Positions 8,308-16,847 of a stretch of 64,000 nt of DNA are shown one piece after another. The notes below the pieces were generated by a model that made no database searches, was not told the DNA's origin, and saw only the letters and a program-made list of their open reading frames with translations. Every line of letters begins with the position of its first letter. The first letter of the stretch is position 1. This DNA comes from Brevibacillus laterosporus (lineage in GTDB: Bacteria; Bacillota; Bacilli; Brevibacillales; Brevibacillaceae), in NCBI GenBank assembly GCA_007833815.1, contig CP033464.1:3590001-3654000 (forward strand), read 5' to 3'. A program made the translations under genes and the position numbers.

Positions 8308-9327
8308 TTACTCTTCATCATTGGACTGTATTTTTAACTCAGCCAATAAATAACCTGAGGCATAAATAGCTTCTTCCCATAAAGATTTTGATAGCCATCT
8401 TAGATTTTGACCGTCTGCTCTGAATTCCAAAAGAACGTATTCAATCGTGGTTATCAAATATTGCATAGGGATTTCCAATGATCCTTTTATCCGAGCATCT
8501 TGTCGAAGAGAGCTAAATACTTCATATATGTCATCCGTGCATTCTTCTAACCTTTGACCCAAAGCGTATGCTTCAGGAAAATAGTAACGTGTATAGGACC
8601 AGCCACTTTCCTTTGGGAATTCTGTCATTTCATCAAAACATTGTAAACAAATTCGCAAGTCTTCTTTACTTTTTACTCCTCGAAATTGATGTTCATGAAC
8701 CATAAATCTCCCAATGATTTGATGACGTCTTGTTTCGATAAAAAGAGATCTCCTATGGAGTAGTTCTTGTTGTCCAACTAATACGGCGGTCAATGCAATT
8801 CTATATTGATCTAATTCATTATAGATATCCATTAACCAGCCGTACTGGATTTCATGTAAGCACTGAGCCTCGTCAATAAACATGACCACACGTTTATGTT
8901 TTGATAAATCTCCCCTTTCAATTAAAAATTTACTTAAACGATTCCTTTTTATTGTTGTTTTGCCGGTAAAAGGTATACTATGTCCTACATCATTTAATAC
9001 CGTTTCAAAAAAGTTGTTTTCATTTGGTATTTTTGCATGTAAAGAACGAATGTGAAAAATCGGAAGATCTGCTCCAAATTCATCAGGGAGTGTACGAATT
9101 AGAAACTCTATAGCTCGTGTTTTTCCGAGACGTGGCCGACCATATATAATGCCACCGGGACTTCGGTATTTTATCCATTTACAAACGGATTGGTACATTT
9201 TTAGAACTTCATTACTTGGTATAATATAGGCTCTTTGTTCGACTGGGTGAGTACCTTTTGAAACAAATGGTCTTGGTTGATTCAATAGGTTATCAAAAGA
9301 AATTTGTTGAGAATTTTCTTGTCCCAT
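8308..9327 (-). CDS. tnsC: TnsC/TniB-type AAA+ ATPase regulator of transposition
   Basis: A 339-residue AAA+ protein. Walker A is GRPRLGKT (about residue 64) and Walker B is VVMFIDEAQCL (about residue 150), which is typical of TnsC. TnsC bridges the target selector and the TnsAB transposase and gives target immunity through ATP hydrolysis. It lies between tnsB and tnsD with short gaps (12 bp on each side), so one transcript is likely. Confidence 0.9.
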   Translation of the reverse strand: MGQENSQQISFDNLLNQPRPFVSKGTHPVEQRAYIIPSNEVLKMYQSVCKWIKYRSPGGIIYGRPRLGKTRAIEFLIRTLPDEFGADLPIFHIRSLHAKIPNENNFFETVLNDVGHSIPFTGKTTIKRNRLSKFLIERGDLSKHKRVVMFIDEAQCLHEIQYGWLMDIYNELDQYRIALTAVLVGQQELLHRRSLFIETRRHQIIGRFMVHEHQFRGVKSKEDLRICLQCFDEMTEFPKESGWSYTRYYFPEAYALGQRLEECTDDIYEVFSSLRQDARIKGSLEIPMQYLITTIEYVLLEFRADGQNLRWLSKSLWEEAIYASGYLLAELKIQSNDEE

Positions 9328-9339
9328 ACCTTGTCTCCT

Positions 9340-11307
9340 CTAGATATTAATGGTTTTAAATTTCCTCCGTAGGGCTGCTAAATCGTCATTGTTTATTGGA
9401 TTCGAATCAATCGCTTTACTTTTATTCTTACTTGAAGACCTATTATTTGTGATGGGTTCCTTTTTGATAGTACCTTCAATACTTGGCGTACTTTTTTTAT
9501 TCTCGTGGTAACGCTTTGTGGCAGCCAATTTTGTCCGTGATTTTTTATCACGACTTGCTTTATCTTCTAAATATTTCTGAAGAGCTTCTATAGGATCATC
9601 AAGAGTAGAATAAAAAAGTAATTTTTTGCGTGAGAGTCTATTCACTTGTTTTCGCATTTGTAATGTGTGAGGAGTTATTCCCCATTTCCCTGTTGCCGTG
9701 AAATACCCTAATTCAGATCCATCTTTTAAAAAGGCTTGAAGAAATCGTAAATCCTGAGTATTTACTAATAGAAAAATTTGTGCTCCAATCAAATCAAATG
9801 TTGTAGAAACTAAATCGTTGCGATACACTACCCCTTCATAAGTAATATAGGGTCTTTTCCCTGTTTTAAGGTTACCTCTTACAATGCGAGTAATTGAGAT
9901 CTCAAAAAAGCCCACTTCATTTCGTTTCTCTTCAGGTAATACCCTTGGCTCCATTCCTTTCATCACCCTTTGTTCCATCACTTCTAATGGACTTAAATTT
10001 CCTAAGCTACTATGTGGTGTTCGATTATAATTTGCAATCAATACGGATGTTACTTGCTCCAATTCTTCAATATTCATTTCATACTTGCGAGCCATTTTTT
10101 CTGATTGATTTCTTCTAGGATCTGAGGGAGAACTCCCAGTTGTGTTTGAAAAACGATGATATCCATTCTCCTCTATGAGACCAAAAAAACGTTCAATAAA
10201 AGGTCTCCGTTCGGGCATATTTACAGGACCAGGATTAATTGCACAACCCACGATTTCTGAAAGTCTGTTTGTAACAATTTTCGCTAGATTCGCTTTTCCA
10301 TTATCGTAACTAAATTCATTCCATAAAGCCCATTGGGTTTGGGGTATAACTTGCCAGTGAAAGCCCCCAGTAATAGGGTACTTTAATCCTGGTATTGTAA
10401 GACTTTTTACATGATTTGGTTCAATTGAATTTCGAATGCAGGAGAGAACATCACTGGATGAATATTGGGAAGCAATTGAAAGGTGGTATCCTAAAACTAC
10501 TCTGGTTGCCACGTCAATTATAACTAACAACCAAATTCGTTCTATTGTATCTGTACAATCATCTCCATTTTGATTTTTAAAAGTAAGAGTAAGAATAAGA
10601 TCAATGCAATGTCCGTCAAATTCTACACGTTGAAATGGTCGTACTGGAATAGGTTTTTTATCTCCAATACCTGTATTTCTTAGATGCCTTGCGGCTTCTT
10701 CACTATAACGAGAAGCTGCTTTAGAAGGAAATTCATTTTCTATTGTTTTGATATAACGATACAGAGAACGCCTTGCAAGATCTTTTGTCGTAAAAGGATA
10801 ATCAGACATTGTTAAACCGGACGCCCTGCAAGCATCAAGAAACTTTAAGTGAATATATTTAGGTTTCATAACGAAATTACTTGTATTGGTGTTTTTTGAT
10901 TTTAAAACTTTCTCATGGATAAGCTCTTTTAAATGGGGATGGCGAGATAATAATAGTTGGAATGAACCTGTTAATTTATGGTCATTATAGAGAGGTTTTG
11001 TACGTGTGTAGGTTTTGATCGTCTTATAAGGAATAAGAGCACGAAATCCCCAAATCATTCCTTCACTATCTAAGGTTAAGCATTTTTTAACATATTTTAA
11101 TAATAGTTGTTTGGGAATACCTGTCTTTTGAATAATCTCGTTGATTGTAAAAATAGGATTCATATACATTTCAACAGCCATTTTCCTTTTTAAAAATTTC
11201 TGACGATCTTGGTCACTAAGATAATCAACTAATACTTTCGGCCATTTGGCAACATCTTTGAACAACGGGTCAATTGAAATATCCTCTAATAGTTTCCTAT
11301 ATGCCAT
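9340..11307 (-). CDS. tnsB: TnsB-type DDE transposase
   Basis: A 655-residue rve-type integrase. The catalytic triad can be placed as Asp in VEFDGH (about 229), Asp in FSYDNGK (about 333) and Glu in FIERFFGLIEENG (about 371). An N-terminal DNA-binding part and a basic, low-complexity C-terminus rich in Lys and Ser flank the core; the C-terminus should contact TnsC. TnsB binds the repeated end motifs and cuts and joins the 3' ends. Its start overlaps the end of tnsA by 11 bp. Confidence 0.92.
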   Translation of the reverse strand: MAYRKLLEDISIDPLFKDVAKWPKVLVDYLSDQDRQKFLKRKMAVEMYMNPIFTINEIIQKTGIPKQLLLKYVKKCLTLDSEGMIWGFRALIPYKTIKTYTRTKPLYNDHKLTGSFQLLLSRHPHLKELIHEKVLKSKNTNTSNFVMKPKYIHLKFLDACRASGLTMSDYPFTTKDLARRSLYRYIKTIENEFPSKAASRYSEEAARHLRNTGIGDKKPIPVRPFQRVEFDGHCIDLILTLTFKNQNGDDCTDTIERIWLLVIIDVATRVVLGYHLSIASQYSSSDVLSCIRNSIEPNHVKSLTIPGLKYPITGGFHWQVIPQTQWALWNEFSYDNGKANLAKIVTNRLSEIVGCAINPGPVNMPERRPFIERFFGLIEENGYHRFSNTTGSSPSDPRRNQSEKMARKYEMNIEELEQVTSVLIANYNRTPHSSLGNLSPLEVMEQRVMKGMEPRVLPEEKRNEVGFFEISITRIVRGNLKTGKRPYITYEGVVYRNDLVSTTFDLIGAQIFLLVNTQDLRFLQAFLKDGSELGYFTATGKWGITPHTLQMRKQVNRLSRKKLLFYSTLDDPIEALQKYLEDKASRDKKSRTKLAATKRYHENKKSTPSIEGTIKKEPITNNRSSSKNKSKAIDSNPINNDDLAALRRKFKTINI

Positions 11308-11977
11308 TCTGCCACACCTCAGTAGTTAGTCCTAATGGCGATTGGTTAATGGTGGAACTCAACTCCCCAGAGTAGATCAGGGTGTATAAGGTTTGATTTA
11401 AACGTGAAACAGAGAGATGGTTACATTCTTCACGGAGTTGCTTAATTGTGAGTCTTTTACTGATTTTTTGCATAATAAAGTGATAATCTATTTCATTAGG
11501 TATACGGCCATATTGCAAATATGGAATAATTTCTTTTAAATTATCTAATAAAACGGGGTTCTTTCTAATCTCATTTTCGGTTTGAATCATATAATCATAA
11601 TCATTTTCTTTGCACCATATTCTTTGTATGGCTGTCTGACGTAACGAACGCTCTGATTTAGGATTCTGAGGGTCTAATTCGCTATGGTATTTTATCTCAA
11701 TAAAACATTGACTTTCAATCCACATATCAAAAATTGAAGTGACTAAAGAACCCTCAAAGCTAACTTGTATACGTTTCGGTTGTTCGCAAAACCTTTTTAT
11801 TTGGTTATTACCTTCAACTAGAAGCCAATGATCATATTCAAGATCGCTAAAAAGATGGATCATTCTATTCATTTTTGGACTAAAGACATGCCAATAGTTG
11901 CTTCCATACTTACTACTTCTTTTTGTCATGAAGGGAGTGTTAAACATGTTCAACCTCCTTTTGTAAGATAATACCAT
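11297..11977 (-). CDS. tnsA: TnsA-type endonuclease
   Basis: A 226-residue heteromeric transposase subunit. The PD-(D/E)xK-like core is visible: a Glu in YDHWLLVEGN, the Asp in SIFDMWIE and the E-x-K pair in CFIEIKYHSEL. The C-terminal part looks like a winged helix. TnsA cuts the 5' ends, so with TnsB the element should move by cut-and-paste rather than by cointegrate formation. It is the first gene of the operon and has an AAGGAGG-like site. A later in-frame Met (MFNTPF, at 11947) is preceded by the stronger site and may be the true start. Confidence 0.88.
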   Translation of the reverse strand: MVLSYKRRLNMFNTPFMTKRSSKYGSNYWHVFSPKMNRMIHLFSDLEYDHWLLVEGNNQIKRFCEQPKRIQVSFEGSLVTSIFDMWIESQCFIEIKYHSELDPQNPKSERSLRQTAIQRIWCKENDYDYMIQTENEIRKNPVLLDNLKEIIPYLQYGRIPNEIDYHFIMQKISKRLTIKQLREECNHLSVSRLNQTLYTLIYSGELSSTINQSPLGLTTEVWQNGI

Positions 11978-12078
11978 TATGTCCGATTAGATGGAATATT
12001 AAAACCATTATAAACATTATTTTTCACCTTTAGGAAAATCAAACTACCTTCTATTTTTGAAGTTGGACTTTACAAGAA

Positions 12079-12270
12079 GGTAACCACATTTGTGTCATTT
12101 AATTGTGACACAAATGTGGTTACCCCCAAAAGAGAAAAACCCGTTATTATAGGATTTAATTGTGTAATAAAGGTAACTAGATTTGTGTCACTGGACAATT
12201 GTCGAATGTCGAATGACACAAACATGTATACCAAAAATTTATAAAGTATATATGTTTGTGTCACCAGACA
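12079..12270. repeat. Transposon end: palindromic TnsB-type repeats, tnsA side
   Basis: There are five copies of the 19-bp motif in alternating orientation. At 12079-12124, GGTAACCACATTTGTGTCA and its exact reverse complement are separated by 8 bp. At 12172-12232, GGTAACTAGATTTGTGTCA and a reverse copy (TGACACAAACATGTATACC) are 23 bp apart. At 12245-12270, a last copy reads ATATGTTTGTGTCACCAGACA. The pairs form palindromes, unlike the same-direction arrays of Tn7 itself. Confidence 0.7.
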
Positions 12271-12348
12271 ATTATGTTTATTGTCGGAAACAGATAAAAA
12301 GTTACGGGGAGCTTTCTATCTTTTTATCATATCTTTACAAAAGAATCC

Positions 12349-13809
12349 CTATGAAGCATCTTTTCGATTATCTTTTTTGTATTCATTCTCCCAAAAATCA
12401 GCATTTTTTATGCCAAGCTCTTGCGGATTAAATACAGGATCCTTACCTTCTTTCTTCTGCTTTTCATAATCTTTTAAAGCAAGAAGCGCTGGTTTTTGCA
12501 CCAATAAAATAGCGATAATGTTTATCCAAGCCATAATTCCAACACCAATATCACCAAGTGTCCACGCAGTCGTCGCGTTTTTCACACAACTATAGAACAC
12601 AGCACTTAGAAAAATAAGTTTTAATACAAACGACATCCACGGACGATCTTTATACCGGTTTAAATATGCGATATTTGTTTCGGCAATATAGTAATATGCC
12701 ATAATGGTTGTAAAGGCGAAGAATAGTAAGCTAATTGCAATAAAACCATTTCCGAAACCAGGGAATACTGATTCAACAGCCGCTTGTGTATATCCTGGAC
12801 CTGGTTCTACACCATTCATTTTATTTACAATATATCCTTTTCCACTTGCATCAAATACGTTATACATGCCTGTAATAATCATCATAAATGCGGTCGCTGA
12901 ACAAACTAATAATGTATCAATGTAAACGGAAAATGCTTGTACAAGTCCTTGTTTTGCCGGATGAGATACTTCTGCTGCAGCAGCAGCGTGTGCTCCGGTT
13001 CCTTGACCTGCCTCATTTGAATAAATACCGCGTTTTACGCCCCAAGAAATTGCTAAACCGATGATACCCCCAAACGCTGATTCTAATGCAAATGCACTTT
13101 TAAAAATTAGCATAAAAGCATCCGGTAATTTTTCAATATTCATAAAAATGATTAAACAAGCTATGAGAATATAACCAAGTGCCATAAATGGTACTATAAC
13201 TTGTGCTACGCCAACGATACGTTTTATACCCCCAAAGATAATTATTGCTATCACTGTAACTAATACTGCTCCTGATATAGATGTATTAAAACCAAACGCC
13301 GTTCCTAAGCTAGAAACAATACTGTTTGCTTGTACACCTGGAAGCAGCATGCCTGTTGCCATAATGGTTGCTATAGCGAAGAGAATTGCATACCATTTAA
13401 TGCCTAGTCCTTTTTCAATGTAATACGCTGGACCACCGCGGAATTGCCCTTTATGCTTCGTTTTATAAATTTGTGCAAGCGTTGATTCCACATAAGCAGA
13501 TCCTGCGCCTAAAAATGCAACAAGCCACATCCAAAAGATTGCACCTGGTCCTCCAAACGCAATAGCTGTTGCGACACCAGCAATATTACCTGTACCAACC
13601 CGTCCTGACAAAGAAAGAGCTAACGCTTGAAAAGAAGAAACACCCGCTTCGGATTTTTCTCCTTGAAAAGTAAGTTTTACCATTCCACCTACATGTCGTA
13701 CCTGCATAAATCTCGTACGAATTGAAAAATATAACCCAGTTCCTAGACATAAATAAACGAGTGCAGGACTCCAAATAAGATTATTTAGCCAAATTACGAA
13801 AGCTTCCAT
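12349..13809 (-). CDS. alsT: Alanine/glycine:cation symporter (AlsT/AGCS family)
   Basis: A 486-residue, roughly 10-helix transporter. Family signatures are GRVGTGNIAGVATAIAFGGPG (about 80-100) and the segment SNEAGQGTGAHAAAAA. It imports alanine or glycine (perhaps glutamine) with Na+ or H+. The length is normal and both ends look intact. Its 3' end faces the Tn7-like element about 80 bp away, which makes it the candidate attachment gene. The downstream dyad GATAAAAAG/CTTTTTATC (12293-12328) may be its terminator. Confidence 0.95.
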   Translation of the reverse strand: MEAFVIWLNNLIWSPALVYLCLGTGLYFSIRTRFMQVRHVGGMVKLTFQGEKSEAGVSSFQALALSLSGRVGTGNIAGVATAIAFGGPGAIFWMWLVAFLGAGSAYVESTLAQIYKTKHKGQFRGGPAYYIEKGLGIKWYAILFAIATIMATGMLLPGVQANSIVSSLGTAFGFNTSISGAVLVTVIAIIIFGGIKRIVGVAQVIVPFMALGYILIACLIIFMNIEKLPDAFMLIFKSAFALESAFGGIIGLAISWGVKRGIYSNEAGQGTGAHAAAAAEVSHPAKQGLVQAFSVYIDTLLVCSATAFMMIITGMYNVFDASGKGYIVNKMNGVEPGPGYTQAAVESVFPGFGNGFIAISLLFFAFTTIMAYYYIAETNIAYLNRYKDRPWMSFVLKLIFLSAVFYSCVKNATTAWTLGDIGVGIMAWINIIAILLVQKPALLALKDYEKQKKEGKDPVFNPQELGIKNADFWENEYKKDNRKDAS

Positions 13810-14062
13810 ATATATTACTCCTTTTCACACTCTAAAAAACTGAATGTTCTGGATTTTAATCTTGCATTTATTTATTTTTCGAAAAAATCTCAGATTTTTG
13901 TCAACATGGTCTAGAATCAATGATTATACATAATGGTAAAGATTTTTTCATATGAGCCCTCCTTCTGCAAAAAATGTCGATTTTTCTGTGATACGTGTTC
14001 ATTTTAACATGATATTCGATAAAATACAGGAATTTTTATAAAAATCGGAAAAAATAAATTTT

Positions 14063-14251
14063 TTATAAAAGTGTGTTCTGGTTCAAATATAATCGAATTT
14101 GCAAAGAGAACGGCAGATTCAAACGGAATCCGATGTTATGCAGTGATGAATAAGTTGTATCTGAATTCGAACAGACTTCTCTCCTTCTTTTAACATCCCA
14201 TTTCCTGTTATCTTGAAAACCTCCAACTCCTTGACTTACATTAGGGGACAT
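14063..14251 (-). pseudogene. Possible remnant of a formylglycine-generating-enzyme-like C-terminus
   Basis: A 62-codon minus-strand ORF contains VCSNSDTTYSSLHNIGFRLN. This recalls the C-terminal NIGFRL signature of FGE/EgtB-type sulfatase-modifying domains. Nothing upstream or downstream completes the domain and no ribosome binding site stands out. The 13810-14300 interval otherwise holds the promoter regions of alsT and the potassium transporter gene. The family call is weak. Confidence 0.25.
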
Positions 14252-14301
14252 GATAATTTTATTTCAGCTTAAACGTTAGCGGACATATATACGAATGGAG
14301 C

Positions 14302-15663
14302 ATGGTTGTGATCAACAGACTTTTGAATAGAAATAAACGTTTCTTTGAGTTGCACCCAGCACATGTCCTTGTTTTTGGTTTTTTGGGCTTAATTTTTATC
14401 GGTACACTTTTATTTATGTTACCGATATCTACGCAAGATCGGCATCACTTATCATTTATCGATGCACTTTTTGAGGCGACATCTGCTGTTTGTGTTACAG
14501 GACTTGCAGTAGTTGACACAGGAGCTACGTTCACTTTATTTGGACAAGTTGTTTTGCTTATTCTTATTCAACTCGGTGGCTGGGGTTTTATGACCAGTAG
14601 TATATTGATGTTCCTTATTTTAGGGAAAAAAATCGGGTTAAAAGAGAGGCTCATCTTGAAGGAATCCATTAACTATGGTTCTTTACAGGGAGTTATTCGA
14701 TTAGTTCAACGTATTATAGTCATCACATTAACCGTTGAATTAATTGGTGCTATCGTGTTAGCTCTTCGTTGGTCATATGAAATGCCGTGGCAGAAGGCAA
14801 TTTATTACGGCATTTTCCATTCAATTTCTGCATTCAATAATGCAGGATTTGCCTTAGAGTCGGATAGTCTGAGTAAATGGGTAGGAGATCCTGTTGTCAA
14901 CATCATGATTTCAATATTGTTCATAGTGGGGGGAATAGGATTTACGGTCATTCTAGATATATTTAAGAAAAAGTCGTTCAGGAAACTCTCCTTACATACC
15001 AAACTTGCTTTAACCGTCACCCTTTTCCTTAACACAGTTAGTCTGTTGATGATTCTATTCTTGGAATATAATAACCCCGCAACATTGGGTTCATTAGACT
15101 TTGGAGACAAACTATGGGCAGCATACTTTCAAGGAACTGTACCTCGTACGGCTGGATTTAATACGATAGATATTACTCAAATGACACCAAGCTCTCTCGT
15201 TTATATAATGGGCTTAATGTTTATAGGGGCTTCTTCAGGTTCAACTGGGGGAGGGATTAAGATTACTACCGCAGCACTTCTTTTGCTTGCTCTTTGGGCA
15301 GTCATTACAAATAAGCAAGATGTTAATCTATTTAAGAGAAGAATTCCTCAAAATCAGATTAATAAAGCTTTGTCGATTGGTATTTCGGGCATTCTTTTTA
15401 TCTTTGCGATTTTTTTCATTTTAACGATTACTGAAAAAGGGGCTGAAATAACCCAGATTCTTTTTGAAACCGTATCTGCATTTGGTACCGTTGGGTTGAG
15501 CGCAGGATTAACTGGTGATCTTACCCCTATAGGACGAATTCTTATAACGGTGATGATGTTTATTGGGAGACTAGGTCCATTAACAATGACATTTGCTATT
15601 ATGATTAATCTAAACAACAAAAGTAAGATTCGTTATGCAGAAGAAAAAATATTAATTGGATAA
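14302..15663 (+). CDS. Ktr-type potassium transporter membrane subunit (KtrB/KtrD family)
   Basis: A 453-residue protein of the Trk/Ktr superfamily. Four M1-P-M2 repeats carry the filter-like segments SAVCVTGLAVVDT, FNNAGFALESDS, PRTAGFNTIDI and FGTVGLSAGLT. The gating-loop segment GASSGSTGGGIKITT is present. It forms the membrane channel and needs a cytosolic KtrA/KtrC RCK subunit, which is not encoded nearby, as is common for KtrD. I see no c-di-AMP riboswitch in the upstream region. Confidence 0.93.
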   Translation: MVVINRLLNRNKRFFELHPAHVLVFGFLGLIFIGTLLFMLPISTQDRHHLSFIDALFEATSAVCVTGLAVVDTGATFTLFGQVVLLILIQLGGWGFMTSSILMFLILGKKIGLKERLILKESINYGSLQGVIRLVQRIIVITLTVELIGAIVLALRWSYEMPWQKAIYYGIFHSISAFNNAGFALESDSLSKWVGDPVVNIMISILFIVGGIGFTVILDIFKKKSFRKLSLHTKLALTVTLFLNTVSLLMILFLEYNNPATLGSLDFGDKLWAAYFQGTVPRTAGFNTIDITQMTPSSLVYIMGLMFIGASSGSTGGGIKITTAALLLLALWAVITNKQDVNLFKRRIPQNQINKALSIGISGILFIFAIFFILTITEKGAEITQILFETVSAFGTVGLSAGLTGDLTPIGRILITVMMFIGRLGPLTMTFAIMINLNNKSKIRYAEEKILIG

Positions 15664-15710
15664 ATTGCTAAGTTCGTCAAGAATGAATCTGCTAATTTCT
15701 TGTTATACAT

Positions 15711-15754
15711 AAAAATACTGGTAAAGCCTTAGCGTACAGGATGCCGGTATTTTT
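15711..15754 (+). terminator. Intrinsic terminator after ktr gene
   Basis: The stem AAAAATAC/GTATTTTT is extended by GG/CC pairs. It lies 48 bp after the ktr stop. It ends directly at the start of the peptidase remnant. Confidence 0.75.
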
Positions 15755-15949
15755 ATGTTACAACTGTTTCAAATCTATCGCGAGAATCCAGAGAAAGCTA
15801 TCACTTTATTTAAAGAAGGAGCAAGTATGGATTGGACTTTACCGATCGCGGAGATTTATCGAAATACAGGTGTTAATTTTGACTTCTCTGAACAAACTAT
15901 AAAAAATATTTCCGAGTTCATTATTAATATAATTGAAGATTTAAATTAA
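15755..15949 (+). pseudogene. C-terminal remnant of an M3-family oligoendopeptidase (PepF-like)
   Basis: The 64 codons match the conserved extreme C-terminus of PepF/M3 peptidases: LFQIYRENPEKAITLFKEG, WTLPIAEIYRNTG and FDFSEQTIKNISEFI. The HExxH catalytic domain is missing. The apparent ATG lies inside the preceding terminator and has no ribosome binding site. A relic of a deleted peptidase gene is more likely than a functional small protein. Confidence 0.7.
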
Positions 15950-15994
15950 ATGTGTATAGTCACGAAAAAAGCTAATAAAGTCATTTAAAAAGAT

Positions 15995-16034
15995 AGACGT
16001 TCATTAAGTAACAAAACCACCTTAATGAACGTCT
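15995..16034. terminator. Bidirectional hairpin terminator
   Basis: A perfect 14-bp stem, AGACGTTCATTAAG/CTTAATGAACGTCT, with a 12-nt loop and a T run (TTTTCTTTTC) on the plus strand. Confidence 0.8.
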
Positions 16035-16187
16035 TTTCTTTTCAATCATTCACTTTCATATTTAATTTTATAGACAAGGATTTCATAGTGGAAGTGACCT
16101 ATAACACACCTATCTCACTACTACAATTGTTTTATTACTTTTGTTGATAATAGAAGCTATTTCGGTTTTGTTGCATTAAAACCGCGT

Positions 16188-16529
16188 TTAAACCTTTTTT
16201 ACAAATTCAGATTTTAATTTCATAGCTCCAAAACCATCAATTTTGCAATCAATATCATGATCTCCATCAACCAAACGTATATTTTTTACTTTTGTACCTA
16301 TTTTTACAACTAATGAACTTCCTGTTACTTTAAGGTCTTTGATTACTGTTACAGAATCACCATCGTTTAAGACATTTCCATTTGCATCTTTGATAACCTT
16401 TTTCTCTTCACTATTTTCAGTTTCTAATTCTAAAGTCCACTCATGAGCACATTCTGGACAAACAAAAAGACTTCCATCTTCGTAAGTGTATTCTGAATTA
16501 CATTTTGGGCAATTTGGCAAATCAAGCAT
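16188..16529 (-). CDS. PhnA/YjdM-family zinc-ribbon protein
   Basis: A 113-residue protein. An N-terminal zinc ribbon has the CPKC...CPEC pattern (residues 7-30). The C-terminal SH3-like domain contains [20 protein letters not shown] and the usual [14 protein letters not shown] end. This is the PhnA/YjdM family, whose cellular role is not established despite the phosphonate name. It is a stand-alone gene with an AGGAG-type site. Confidence 0.88.
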   Translation of the reverse strand: MLDLPNCPKCNSEYTYEDGSLFVCPECAHEWTLELETENSEEKKVIKDANGNVLNDGDSVTVIKDLKVTGSSLVVKIGTKVKNIRLVDGDHDIDCKIDGFGAMKLKSEFVKKV

Positions 16530-16596
16530 AATTTCATTTCCTCCATTCGTTATTATTAATTCTCATATGTAAGAATTATTTTCAATTTCCTGTTTA

Positions 16597-16627
16597 CAAT
16601 TTCGTAAGAATAGCAATTACGAAATTG
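16597..16627. repeat. 11-bp perfect inverted repeat upstream of the PhnA-like gene
   Basis: CAATTTCGTAA and TTACGAAATTG are separated by 9 bp, about 70 bp upstream of the PhnA-like start. It could be an operator. A terminator is less likely because no T run follows. The surrounding 16530-16794 shows no gene. Confidence 0.35.
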
Positions 16628-16794
16628 AAACTCATAAAAAAATATAGGGAGTTCCTTATATGCTTATATACTGCCATAGTCTTCTCATATTGACAACCCT
16701 TCCTCCAATCCCCATTTACATTAACCTGTACATTTCTATTCATTATACAAAATTCTTGAAGTTAGTGTGGTTAACCGAACTGGGCAGTAAATAA

Positions 16795-16842
16795 AAAAAT
16801 CTTTCCTGATTAGCCTTATTTGGGCTATAAGGAAAGATTTTT
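16795..16842 (-). terminator. Terminator of the NRPS-PKS operon
   Basis: A stem of 13 bp (AAAAATCTTTCCT/AGGAAAGATTTTT) with a 22-nt loop begins 6 bp past the methyltransferase stop on the minus strand. Confidence 0.75.
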
Positions 16843-16847
16843 CTTAC

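Larger units (their letters stand above)
5697..12270 (-). mobile_element. Tn7-like transposon (tnsABCD) with decayed ars cargo
   Basis: About 6.6 kb bounded by clusters of a repeated 19-bp motif. It contains tnsA, tnsB, tnsC and tnsD/tniQ on one strand with tnsA nearest one end, as in Tn7. The tnsA-side tip is best placed at 12270, where the minus strand reads TGTCTGGTGACACAAACAT. The other tip is near 5697-5715 but cannot be fixed, because no clear 5-bp target duplication is visible. The tnsA end lies about 80 bp past the stop codon of alsT, which mirrors Tn7 sitting just behind glmS. No tnsE and no CRISPR genes are present. Confidence 0.75.

Noticed and set aside
12070-12469. Short ORFs in the tnsA-side transposon end
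   Set aside because: They arise from the TTTGTGTCA repeats and the 3' end of alsT on the other strand; none has a ribosome binding site.
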